Assembly (NCBI GenBank): GCA_022600695.1 | Contig: JAHZJY010000197.1 | Span: 1 to 6,880 of the forward strand | Source: Actinomycetes bacterium | GTDB taxonomy: Bacteria > Actinomycetota > Actinomycetes > Mycobacteriales > Mycobacteriaceae | DNA length: 6,880 nt | Direction of reading: 5' to 3' | In this document: piece by piece, positions 1-4,902 of the stretch | Layout of the letters: the number at the start of each line of letters is the position of its first letter | Position numbering within the stretch: position 1 is the stretch's first letter | Notes under the pieces: model-generated | What the model saw: only the letters and a program-made list of their open reading frames with translations | Databases searched by the model: none | Told to the model about the DNA's origin: nothing | Made by a program: the position numbers and the translations under genes

Positions 1-1521
1 ATCGCGGATGCCTGTCAGGCGCTGAACTTCAGCCATCAGCACGGCATCGTCCACCGCGACGTCAAACCGGCCAACATCATGATCTCCAAGACCGGCGCGG
101 TGAAGGTGATGGATTTCGGCATCGCCCGCGCCATCGCCGACAGCGGGAACAAGGTCACCCAGACCGCCGCGGTGATCGGCACCGCACAGTACCTGTCACC
201 CGAACAGGCCCGCGGCGAACAGGTCGACGCCCGCTCCGACGTCTACTCGCTGGGCTGTGTTCTCTATGAGATCCTCACCGGCCAACCGCCGTTCGTGGGG
301 GACTCGCCGGTGGCGGTCGCCTATCAGCATGTCCGCGAGGATCCGGTGCCGCCGTCGCAGAAACGACCCGACATCTCGCCGGAACTCGACGCCGTCGTGC
401 TCAAGGCGCTGGCCAAGAACCCGGACAACCGCTATCAGAGCGCCGCCGAGATGCGCAACGACCTGGTCCGTGTGCACAGTGGCGAGAAGCCGGACGCGCC
501 CAAGGTCATGACCCACGCCGACCGGACCTTCATGATGAGCGCCGCACGGCCCGGCCATCCCGACGACGGCGCCGCGACACCGGTCGCGTACGACTTCAGC
601 GACACCGAACGCGCGGGCGGTTCGGTCGGCAAGTGGCTGGTGGCGTTGTCGATCCTGGCCATCCTGACCGTCGTGGTGACCCTGGCGATCAGCTTGGGCG
701 GCGGGACGACCCGGGCCGTACAGGTGCCCGATGTGCGCGGCCAGGTTTCCGCCGACGCCATCGCCGAGTTGCAGAACCGCGGTTTCAAGATCCGGACTCA
801 GCAGAAACCGGATGACACCGTCGCCCCGGACCATGTCATCAGCACCGACCCGGCGGGCAACGCCTCGGTCAGCGCCGGCGATGAGGTCCAGATCAACGTC
901 TCCACCGGACCCGAACAACGCGAGGTTCCCGACGTCTCGGCGCTGAGCTACGCCGATGCGGTCAAGAAACTCACCGCCGCCGGGTTCGGGAAGTTCAGGC
1001 AGACCGACGCGCCGTCGAACCCGGAGCAGAAGGACAAAGTCCTCAGCACCATCCCGCCGGCCAACCAGACCTCGGCGATCACCAACGAGATCACCATCGT
1101 GGTCGGCACCGGCCCGGCCACCCGGGATCTGCCCGACGTCGTCGGTCAGACCGCCGAAGTGGCCACCAAAAACCTCAACACGCTGGGTTTCCCAACCATC
1201 CTCACCGCACCGGTGGACAGCCCCGAACCGGCCGGGCAGGTCCTGGGCACCGATCCGTCGGCCGGCACGGCGGCGACCATGGACACCGCCATCACGCTGC
1301 GGGTGTCGAAGGGCAACCAGTTCATCGTGCCGAACCTGACCGGCCAGTTCTGGGTGGACGCCGAGCCGAACCTGCGGGCGCTCGGGTGGACCGGTGTCCT
1401 GGTGAAGGGCCCGGACGTACCCGACAGCGGTCAGCGCACCAACGCGGTGGTTACCCAGAGCCCGGCACCGGGGGCCGGGGTGAACTTCGGCGGTTCGATC
1501 ACGCTGAGTTTCGCCTCGTAG
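1..1521 (+). CDS. pknB: Ser/Thr protein kinase PknB, 3' part (5' end outside window)
   Basis: Membrane kinase that phosphorylates cell-growth and division proteins; its extracellular PASTA repeats bind peptidoglycan fragments (family knowledge). The reading frame is open from base 1, giving 506 visible residues. Catalytic loop HRDVKPAN lies at residues 18-25 (catalytic D20), the DFG magnesium motif at 38-40, and the activation-loop pair TQT at 53-55, matching the autophosphorylated T171/T173 of M. tuberculosis PknB (constant offset of 118). The APE-equivalent is SPEQ. The kinase domain ends near residue 160, followed by a linker, one transmembrane helix at about 212-232 and four PASTA repeats at about 240-304, 305-372, 373-438 and 439-506, each opening with a V/LP-D/N-V/L motif. 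The ATP-binding N-lobe is missing only because the window begins inside the gene. Its last 23 bp overlap the end of trpG on the other strand. Identification is very secure. Confidence 0.98.
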   Translation: MADACQALNFSHQHGIVHRDVKPANIMISKTGAVKVMDFGIARAIADSGNKVTQTAAVIGTAQYLSPEQARGEQVDARSDVYSLGCVLYEILTGQPPFVGDSPVAVAYQHVREDPVPPSQKRPDISPELDAVVLKALAKNPDNRYQSAAEMRNDLVRVHSGEKPDAPKVMTHADRTFMMSAARPGHPDDGAATPVAYDFSDTERAGGSVGKWLVALSILAILTVVVTLAISLGGGTTRAVQVPDVRGQVSADAIAELQNRGFKIRTQQKPDDTVAPDHVISTDPAGNASVSAGDEVQINVSTGPEQREVPDVSALSYADAVKKLTAAGFGKFRQTDAPSNPEQKDKVLSTIPPANQTSAITNEITIVVGTGPATRDLPDVVGQTAEVATKNLNTLGFPTILTAPVDSPEPAGQVLGTDPSAGTAATMDTAITLRVSKGNQFIVPNLTGQFWVDAEPNLRALGWTGVLVKGPDVPDSGQRTNAVVTQSPAPGAGVNFGGSITLSFAS

Positions 1522-2221
1522 CCACCCGGACGGTGTCGGCAACCTCCTGCTCGAGACGGCGGACCAGCGCTTCCTCCGGCGCGGACCCGCAGTAGCCCAG
1601 CCAGTTGGCCAGCATGCGGTGGCCACCCTCGGTGAGGATCGACTCGGGGTGGAACTGCACGCCGTGGATTGGCAACTCCCGGTGCCGCACCGCCATGATG
1701 ACCCCGTCAGCGCCGTCGTCGCCGCCCTCGGCCATCCCTCCACCGCGTTCGCCGAGGCACGTGCGCGCGGTGACCTCCAGTTCCGGCGGGACGGTCGTCG
1801 GCAGAATCGTCAACGAGTGGTACCGAGTCGCGGTGAACGGATTCGGCAGACCGGACAAAACACCGGCATCGGCATGGAAGACTTCGCTGGTCTTCCCGTG
1901 CCGGAGTTCCGGCGCACGGTCCACCGTCGCCCCGAACGCCACCCCGATGGCCTGGTGTCCCAGGCATACGCCCAACAGCGGGGTCTGCGCCGCCGCACAG
2001 GCGTTCACCAGCCCGATCGAGGCACCGGCCCGCTCCGGTGTGCCCGGTCCCGGGCTCAAGAGCACGCCGTCGAATCCCTCCGCGGTAGCGACGATATCCA
2101 CGGCCCCGGCCAGTCGGGGGTCATCATTGCGCCAGACGTGGGCGTCGACACCGAGTTGGCCGAGGTACTGGACCAGGTTGAACACGAAACTGTCGTAATT
2201 GTCGACGACCAGGATCCGCAC
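1499..2221 (-). CDS. trpG: Glutamine amidotransferase, anthranilate/aminodeoxychorismate synthase component II
   Basis: Class I glutamine amidotransferase that releases ammonia from glutamine for the chorismate-using partner subunit (TrpE for tryptophan, PabB for folate); such a subunit may serve both. From the GTG at 2221 it is 240 residues and opens MRILVVDNYDSFVF, the family start. The oxyanion motif SPGPG is at 56-60, nucleophile C86 in GVCLGHQ, and H191/E193 in QFHPES. I prefer GTG 2221 to the in-frame GTG 2242 because it gives the conserved N-terminus and sits 7 nt after a TAGCCT -10 element, implying a leaderless message. A Gly/Asp-rich insert occupies about residues 155-172, between the VTART and GVIMAV segments that I recall as nearly adjacent in M. 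tuberculosis. pabA is an equally valid symbol. It converges on pknB and diverges from crgA. Confidence 0.94.
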   Translation of the reverse strand: MRILVVDNYDSFVFNLVQYLGQLGVDAHVWRNDDPRLAGAVDIVATAEGFDGVLLSPGPGTPERAGASIGLVNACAAAQTPLLGVCLGHQAIGVAFGATVDRAPELRHGKTSEVFHADAGVLSGLPNPFTATRYHSLTILPTTVPPELEVTARTCLGERGGGMAEGGDDGADGVIMAVRHRELPIHGVQFHPESILTEGGHRMLANWLGYCGSAPEEALVRRLEQEVADTVRVATRRNSA

Positions 2222-2228
2222 GCCTGAA

Positions 2229-2258
2229 AGGCTACCCGGCACGGTGGGCTAGTCTCAT
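2229..2258 (-). promoter_or_regulatory. Probable trpG promoter, leaderless transcript
   Basis: Read on the minus strand, TAGCCT (2234-2229) fits the mycobacterial TANNNT -10 and is followed by 7 nt and then the GTG at 2221, so transcription would start at or next to the start codon. ATGAGA (2258-2253), 18 bp upstream, matches TTGACA at four of six positions. There is no Shine-Dalgarno sequence before the GTG, which agrees with leaderless translation, common in mycobacteria. Inferred only from motif and spacing. Confidence 0.5.
2250..2255 (+). promoter_or_regulatory. Possible crgA -10 element
   Basis: TAGTCT fits TANNNT on the plus strand and would give a leader of about 44 nt before crgA. 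I see no convincing -35 hexamer 16-19 bp upstream. It overlaps the -35 area of the divergent trpG promoter, so the two could compete for polymerase. TATCGT at 2271-2276 is a second, weaker candidate. Confidence 0.3.
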
Positions 2259-2278
2259 GGACGATCCGACTATCGTCC
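2259..2278 (+). promoter_or_regulatory. Perfect 7-bp inverted repeat in crgA leader
   Basis: GGACGAT (2259-2265), a 6-nt spacer CCGACT, then ATCGTCC (2272-2278) form a perfect inverted repeat upstream of crgA. It lies just downstream of the candidate -10, so it could be a 5'-end RNA hairpin or an operator. It is 17 nt before the ribosome-binding site and would leave that site free. Confidence 0.4.
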
Positions 2279-2305
2279 CACCGACGACCGTCTCCGAAGG
2301 TAGCC

Positions 2306-2587
2306 ATGCCCAAGTCCAAGGTCCGCAAGAAGAACGACTTCACCATCAACCCGGTGAGCCGCACTCCGGTGAAGGTCAAAGCCGGTCCGTCCAGCGTCTG
2401 GTTCGTGGTGCTGTTCATCGGATTGATGCTGTTCGGCCTGATCTGGTTGCTGGTGTTCCAGTTGGCGGCATCCGGCTACGACACCCCGGCGCCGCTGCAA
2501 TGGATGTCCGACCTGGGCCCCTGGAACTACGCGATCGCGTTCGGCTTCATGATCTTCGGGCTGCTGCTGACCATGCGGTGGCGGTGA
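2306..2587 (+). CDS. crgA: Cell division protein CrgA
   Basis: Small actinobacterial membrane protein that links FtsZ and the septal peptidoglycan synthases in the divisome and helps place the septum and poles (known for M. tuberculosis and Streptomyces). The product has 93 residues, the same as the M. tuberculosis protein as I recall it. It opens [12 protein letters not shown], has a basic cytoplasmic tail to about residue 28, a first transmembrane helix at about 31-53, a short external loop with a conserved W66 and GPWNYAIAF (71-79), and a second helix at about 73-90, ending TMRWR. GAAGG (2296-2300) lies 5 nt before the ATG and serves as ribosome-binding site. The next gene follows in the same direction after 55 bp. 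Confidence 0.97.
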   Translation: MPKSKVRKKNDFTINPVSRTPVKVKAGPSSVWFVVLFIGLMLFGLIWLLVFQLAASGYDTPAPLQWMSDLGPWNYAIAFGFMIFGLLLTMRWR

Positions 2588-2591
2588 GCCC

Positions 2592-2609
2592 AATCACACG
2601 TGTGTGATT
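2592..2609. promoter_or_regulatory. 18-bp palindrome, possible operator
   Basis: AATCACAC (2592-2599), a 2-bp centre GT, and GTGTGATT (2602-2609) make a perfect 8-bp inverted repeat starting 5 bp after the crgA stop. The centre is too short for a normal RNA hairpin of full length and no U-run follows, so a dimeric regulator site is more likely than a terminator. The half-sites are in the opposite order to a CRP site. The regulator is unknown. Confidence 0.45.
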
Positions 2610-2618
2610 CATCCCCAC

Positions 2619-2640
2619 TGTGGATAGTGCCTGTGGATAA
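2619..2640. repeat. Two DnaA-box-like direct repeats
   Basis: TGTGGATAG (2619-2627) and TGTGGATAA (2632-2640) repeat with a 13-bp period just before the PH-domain gene. The second is the exact reverse complement of the classical DnaA box TTATCCACA; the first differs from it at one position. The replication origin should lie a few genes away if gene order follows other mycobacteria. Binding is inferred from the motif only. Confidence 0.4.
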
Positions 2641-2642
2641 CC

Positions 2643-3062
2643 ATGTCCCGCACTGAGTGGGGCCCGCCGATGGCCGGTATTGCCGGTGTCACGCTGGCCG
2701 GCATCCTGATGGCGGTCGGGTCCGCGACGGTGGCCACCGACCCGGCCGGGCGGATGCTCACCGGTATCGCGGCCATCGGCCTGTTGGTGTTCGCGGCGGG
2801 ATCGTGGCGGGGTAGCCCACGGTTGGTGATCACCACCGACGGACTGCTCTACCGAGGCTGGACGAGCACCACGACGCTGCGCCCGCCCGATATCGAACTG
2901 ATCCGCATCACCGAGTTCCGGCGGTGGGGCCGCAAGGTCCGGCTCTTGGAGATCGACACCGTCGGCGGCGGGTTGTTCGTACTGAGTCGGTGGGACCTCG
3001 GCGGTGACCCACTGGATGCGCTCGACGCGCTCACCGAAGCCGGTTACGCCGGGGGACGTTAA
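2643..3062 (+). CDS. Small membrane PH-domain protein (Rv0010c type)
   Basis: A 139-residue protein matching the conserved mycobacterial membrane protein located next to crgA (Rv0010c in M. tuberculosis, from memory). Two hydrophobic segments, about residues 11-31 and 38-55, form a hairpin in the membrane. They are followed by a soluble domain (about 58-135) with the features of bacterial PH domains of the Cfp6-like group: PRLVITTDGLLYRGW (59-73), the IELIRI strand, the EFRRWGRKVRLLEI stretch (91-104) and FVLSRWDLGGDPLDALDAL near the end. The molecular role is not known; position beside crgA makes an envelope role possible. The ATG at 2643 has only a weak ribosome-binding site and no better in-frame start exists. 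Its stop is 12 bp from the end of the convergent ppiA. Confidence 0.88.
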   Translation: MSRTEWGPPMAGIAGVTLAGILMAVGSATVATDPAGRMLTGIAAIGLLVFAAGSWRGSPRLVITTDGLLYRGWTSTTTLRPPDIELIRITEFRRWGRKVRLLEIDTVGGGLFVLSRWDLGGDPLDALDALTEAGYAGGR

Positions 3063-3074
3063 AGGTCGGCGACC

Positions 3075-3605
3075 TCAGGAGATGGTGACCGACTCGATCA
3101 CGACATCGTCGGCGGGCCGATCATTGCGATCGGTCGGCGTTCCGGCGATCGCATCGACCACCTTCTGCGACTCCGGGTCCACGACCTCACCGAAGATGGT
3201 GTGCCGGCGGTTGAGGTGCGGAGTCTTGCCCACGGTGAGGAAGAACTGCGAACCGTTGGTACCCGGGCCGGCGTTGGCCATCGCCAGCAGGTAGGGCTTG
3301 TCGAACTGCAACTCGGGGTGGAACTCGTCGGCGAACTTGTACCCCGGGCCGCCGCGGCCGGTACCGGTCGGGTCGCCGCCCTGGATCATGAAGCCGTCGA
3401 TGACCCGGTGGAACACGCTGCCGTCGTAGAACGGTCCCGAACTTCCGCCCGAGGCGTTCTGCGTCGAGTAGTCCTTGGTGCCCTGGGCAAGGCCGGCGAA
3501 ATTGGCGACGGTCTTCGGGGCGTGGTTGCCGAACAGGGCGATTTTGATGTCGCCACGGTTGGTGTGCAGGGTCGCGGTCGCGGTTTGGATGGGGCTAGTG
3601 GTCAC
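3075..3605 (-). CDS. ppiA: Peptidyl-prolyl cis-trans isomerase A (cyclophilin)
   Basis: Cyclophilin that speeds rotation of X-Pro peptide bonds; bacterial forms like this act as cytosolic folding helpers, and no signal peptide is visible. From the GTG at 3605 it has 176 residues. The active-site block [14 protein letters not shown] (65-78, catalytic R67) is followed by [14 protein letters not shown] (109-122) and [11 protein letters not shown] (131-141, H135). H130 stands where human CypA has the cyclosporin-contact tryptophan, common in bacteria. I reject the longer in-frame GTG at 3695, which would begin inside the methyltransferase gene and add unconserved low-complexity sequence; GTG 3605 begins [13 protein letters not shown], matching the recalled M. 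tuberculosis SVTNSPLATATATL stretch. No clear Shine-Dalgarno precedes it; a leaderless start is possible. Confidence 0.94.
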   Translation of the reverse strand: MTTSPIQTATATLHTNRGDIKIALFGNHAPKTVANFAGLAQGTKDYSTQNASGGSSGPFYDGSVFHRVIDGFMIQGGDPTGTGRGGPGYKFADEFHPELQFDKPYLLAMANAGPGTNGSQFFLTVGKTPHLNRRHTIFGEVVDPESQKVVDAIAGTPTDRNDRPADDVVIESVTIS

Positions 3606-3679
3606 GCGCCATAGTCTGCCATCAGCGGCGGCGGCGGCGGTCCGCAGGGTGGGCTCCGCCGACCAGCCGAATCGTCCGA

Positions 3680-4432
3680 TCAGGCCTTCACGCACTCGAT
3701 GAGGGAAAAGACCGGTCGGTCGACGATCTCGTCCCAGAAACCCGGTTCCTGCGTGGCGAAGGCCTCCGCCGGCACCTCCGGTTCGTGCACGACCACGTCG
3801 ATGAAGCCCGCCGCCTGCAGCGCCGACCGGTAGGCCTCGAGGGGCAGGTAGTAGTTCTGGATGTGCAGACCCGCGTCACCGACCAGCACCGTGAAGTCGA
3901 TCGGCGCGCCCTCGTAGACGTGGTCGGCCAGCCGCATCTCGAACCCGTACTTGCGGTAATCGGGCCGGGGCTCGTAGTGGTAGAGGTTCGGGTTGACGTT
4001 GATCGTCACGAATCGGCCACCGGGTCTGACCCGGCTGGCGACCCCGGCGCACATACCGGCGAGTTCGGCTCGGCTGCGGGCGTACACCATCAGGTAGGCG
4101 CACGCGACGATGTCGAATTCCTGCGGGGGGGTGATGACCGTCGCCGCGTCGCCGACGACGTATTCAATGCCCAGGGGCTGCCGGCTTTCCTGGCGCCGGG
4201 CCAGCTCGATCATCCGCTCGGAGACATCCAGGCCGACGGCCTTCGCTGCACCCGCCTGGCGCAGCAGCCGGGTGAAATGCCCTTCACCGCAGGCGACGTC
4301 GAGCACCTTCTTACCCTCGACGTCACCAACCAGCCTCAGCAGGGAGAAGGTGTCCACCTGGTACACCGGCAAGGTGTTCTTGGCGATTTGGTAGAGCCGG
4401 GCGGTGTCACCCTCGTCATAGTCGGTCGCCAT
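3680..4432 (-). CDS. Class I SAM-dependent methyltransferase, ToxA-like
   Basis: A 250-residue Rossmann-fold methyltransferase. Motif I is [10 protein letters not shown] (45-54), the acid that binds the SAM ribose is D69 in VGLDVS, the GDA motif is at 94-96 (D95), and RPGGRFV (136-142) is the post-motif before strand 5. A C-terminal segment with YRKYGF (159-164), NYYLPLEAY (193-201) and AAGF (207-210) resembles proteins annotated as toxoflavin synthase or Methyltransf_11/25; this is resemblance from memory and the substrate is unknown. The ATG at 4432 is well supported by GAGGAG (4446-4441) with an 8-nt spacer. It lies 107 bp downstream of tRNA-Ala on the same strand and 74 bp upstream of ppiA. 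M. tuberculosis has no methyltransferase here, so this is an accessory gene of this lineage. Base composition looks like its neighbours. A run of seven C occurs on its coding strand at 4131-4125. Confidence 0.88.
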   Translation of the reverse strand: MATDYDEGDTARLYQIAKNTLPVYQVDTFSLLRLVGDVEGKKVLDVACGEGHFTRLLRQAGAAKAVGLDVSERMIELARRQESRQPLGIEYVVGDAATVITPPQEFDIVACAYLMVYARSRAELAGMCAGVASRVRPGGRFVTINVNPNLYHYEPRPDYRKYGFEMRLADHVYEGAPIDFTVLVGDAGLHIQNYYLPLEAYRSALQAAGFIDVVVHEPEVPAEAFATQEPGFWDEIVDRPVFSLIECVKA

Positions 4433-4539
4433 ACCCTCAACTCCTCACAAAGCGAGACCGGGCGGCTCCCGGACGCCGGCCGGCCGTGCGTATCCGGTTG
4501 CACCGGCGGCGTAGTCGCCGATCGTGCAGCGTCGTCTTG

Positions 4540-4612
4540 TGGAGCCTAGGAGATTCGAACTCCTGACATCTGCCTTGCAAAGGCAGCGCTCTACCAACTG
4601 AGCTAAGGCCCC
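4540..4612 (-). tRNA. alaT: tRNA-Ala (anticodon UGC)
   Basis: A 73-nt cloverleaf: acceptor GGGGCCU/AGGCUCC with one G-U pair, D stem GCUC/GAGC, anticodon stem CUGCC/GGCAG with loop UUUGCAA (anticodon UGC), T stem AGGAG/CUCCU with loop UUCGAAU, discriminator A. The G3-U70 pair in the acceptor is the identity mark for alanyl-tRNA synthetase. The CCA end is not encoded. Its first 10 nt overlap the end of the micro-ORF at 4603-4746. It lies 136 bp after tRNA-Ile and is probably co-transcribed with it. Confidence 0.98.
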
Positions 4613-4746
4613 TGATCGCTGTTCTGGCCGGCGAGGGTGTGCCACACCTCGCCGCGGCGGCGCGCCGCGAGTACCAGAACCGCACCCGCTGCCACCGCCG
4701 CAAACACGGCCGGCCTCGTCGGCCGACCCGGTTTCGACCAGGACAT
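4603..4746 (-). CDS. DLW-39-type membrane microprotein between the tRNAs
   Basis: An ATG-started frame of 47 codons occupying the whole gap between the two tRNAs. The product has a basic N-terminus (MSWSKPGRPTRP), one hydrophobic helix (about residues 13-28), an RRRGEVWHTLAG stretch (29-40) and a polar tail. This plan, a short helix then basic residues and an acidic-x-W motif, matches the actinobacterial DLW-39 family, which I recall as lying beside tRNA-Ala after gyrA and the DUF3566 gene; EVW at 33-35 would replace DLW. No function is known. The start is only 2 nt after the tRNA-Ile discriminator base, with no proper ribosome-binding site, so cleavage of tRNA-Ile would leave a nearly leaderless message. 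The stop UAG is bases 8-10 of tRNA-Ala. It could be a chance frame, but length, fit and position argue for a gene. Confidence 0.6.
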   Translation of the reverse strand: MSWSKPGRPTRPAVFAAVAAGAVLVLAARRRGEVWHTLAGQNSDQGP

Positions 4747-4748
4747 CG

Positions 4749-4822
4749 TGGGCCTAGGAGGACTCGAACCTCCGACCTCTTCGTTATCAGCGAAGCGCTC
4801 TAACCACCTGAGCTATAGGCCC
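4749..4822 (-). tRNA. ileT: tRNA-Ile (anticodon GAU)
   Basis: A 74-nt cloverleaf: acceptor GGGCCUA/UAGGCCC, D stem GCUC/GAGC with loop AGGUGGUUA, anticodon stem CUUCG/CGAAG with loop CUGAUAA (anticodon GAU), T stem GGAGG/CCUCC with loop UUCGAGU, discriminator A. CCA is not encoded. It is first in an Ile-Ala tRNA pair that lies after gyrA and the DUF3566 gene, as in other mycobacteria, rather than inside an rRNA operon. Confidence 0.98.
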
Positions 4823-4835
4823 GTGTCGCGGGGTG

Positions 4836-4865
4836 AGATTACCGCACCGGCGGCAGGGCGCCCAA
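4836..4865 (-). promoter_or_regulatory. Probable promoter of the tRNA-Ile/tRNA-Ala unit
   Basis: On the minus strand TAATCT (4841-4836) is a good TANNNT -10; TTGGGC (4865-4860), 18 bp upstream, shares the TTG of the -35 consensus. Transcription would begin near 4829, about 7 nt before mature tRNA-Ile, a short 5' leader usual for tRNA units. It lies in the 80-bp gap after the DUF3566 gene. Confidence 0.5.
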
Positions 4866-4902
4866 ACGCATGAGTCGGCGTAGGCGGTCCGGCCGGCAGT
4901 GC

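Noticed and set aside
196..1743. 515-codon open frame antisense to pknB and trpG
   Set aside because: Its composition (Arg, Gly, Val, Asp rich, no domain) is that of a high-GC shadow frame, and it is fully covered by two well-identified genes.
2222..2242. Longer trpG starting at GTG 2242
   Set aside because: The added seven residues are not part of the family, and the upstream GTG lies above the -10 element that points to GTG 2221.
3063..3075. AGGTCG-G-CGACCT palindrome between the convergent PH gene and ppiA as a two-way terminator
   Set aside because: Usable stem would be about 4 bp with a 5-nt loop and there is no U-run on either strand; it also includes part of the ppiA stop codon. Too weak to call.
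3606..3695. Longer ppiA starting at GTG 3695
   Set aside because: It would overlap the methyltransferase end and add about 30 residues of alanine/arginine-rich sequence not found in the family; GTG 3605 fits the conserved N-terminus.
4458..4520. Two 5-bp hairpins (4507-4520 and 4458-4472) after tRNA-Ala as terminators
   Set aside because: Short GC stems without a proper U-run are expected by chance at this GC content; the methyltransferase may be transcribed through them.
3785..4549. 254-codon plus-strand frame opposite the methyltransferase
   Set aside because: Low-complexity shadow of a gene with clear SAM motifs and a good ribosome-binding site; it also runs into tRNA-Ala antisense.
4540..4563. 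tRNA-Ala 3' end as an integration site for the methyltransferase
   Set aside because: I found no direct repeat of the tRNA 3' end on the far side of the methyltransferase and no integrase, so there is no evidence for element-style insertion.
4445..4873. Frames translating through the tRNAs, giving AQLVERCLCKADVRSSNLLG and GGLEPPTSSLSAKR-like peptides
   Set aside because: These peptides are familiar database artefacts made by translating tRNA genes or their complements; they are not proteins.
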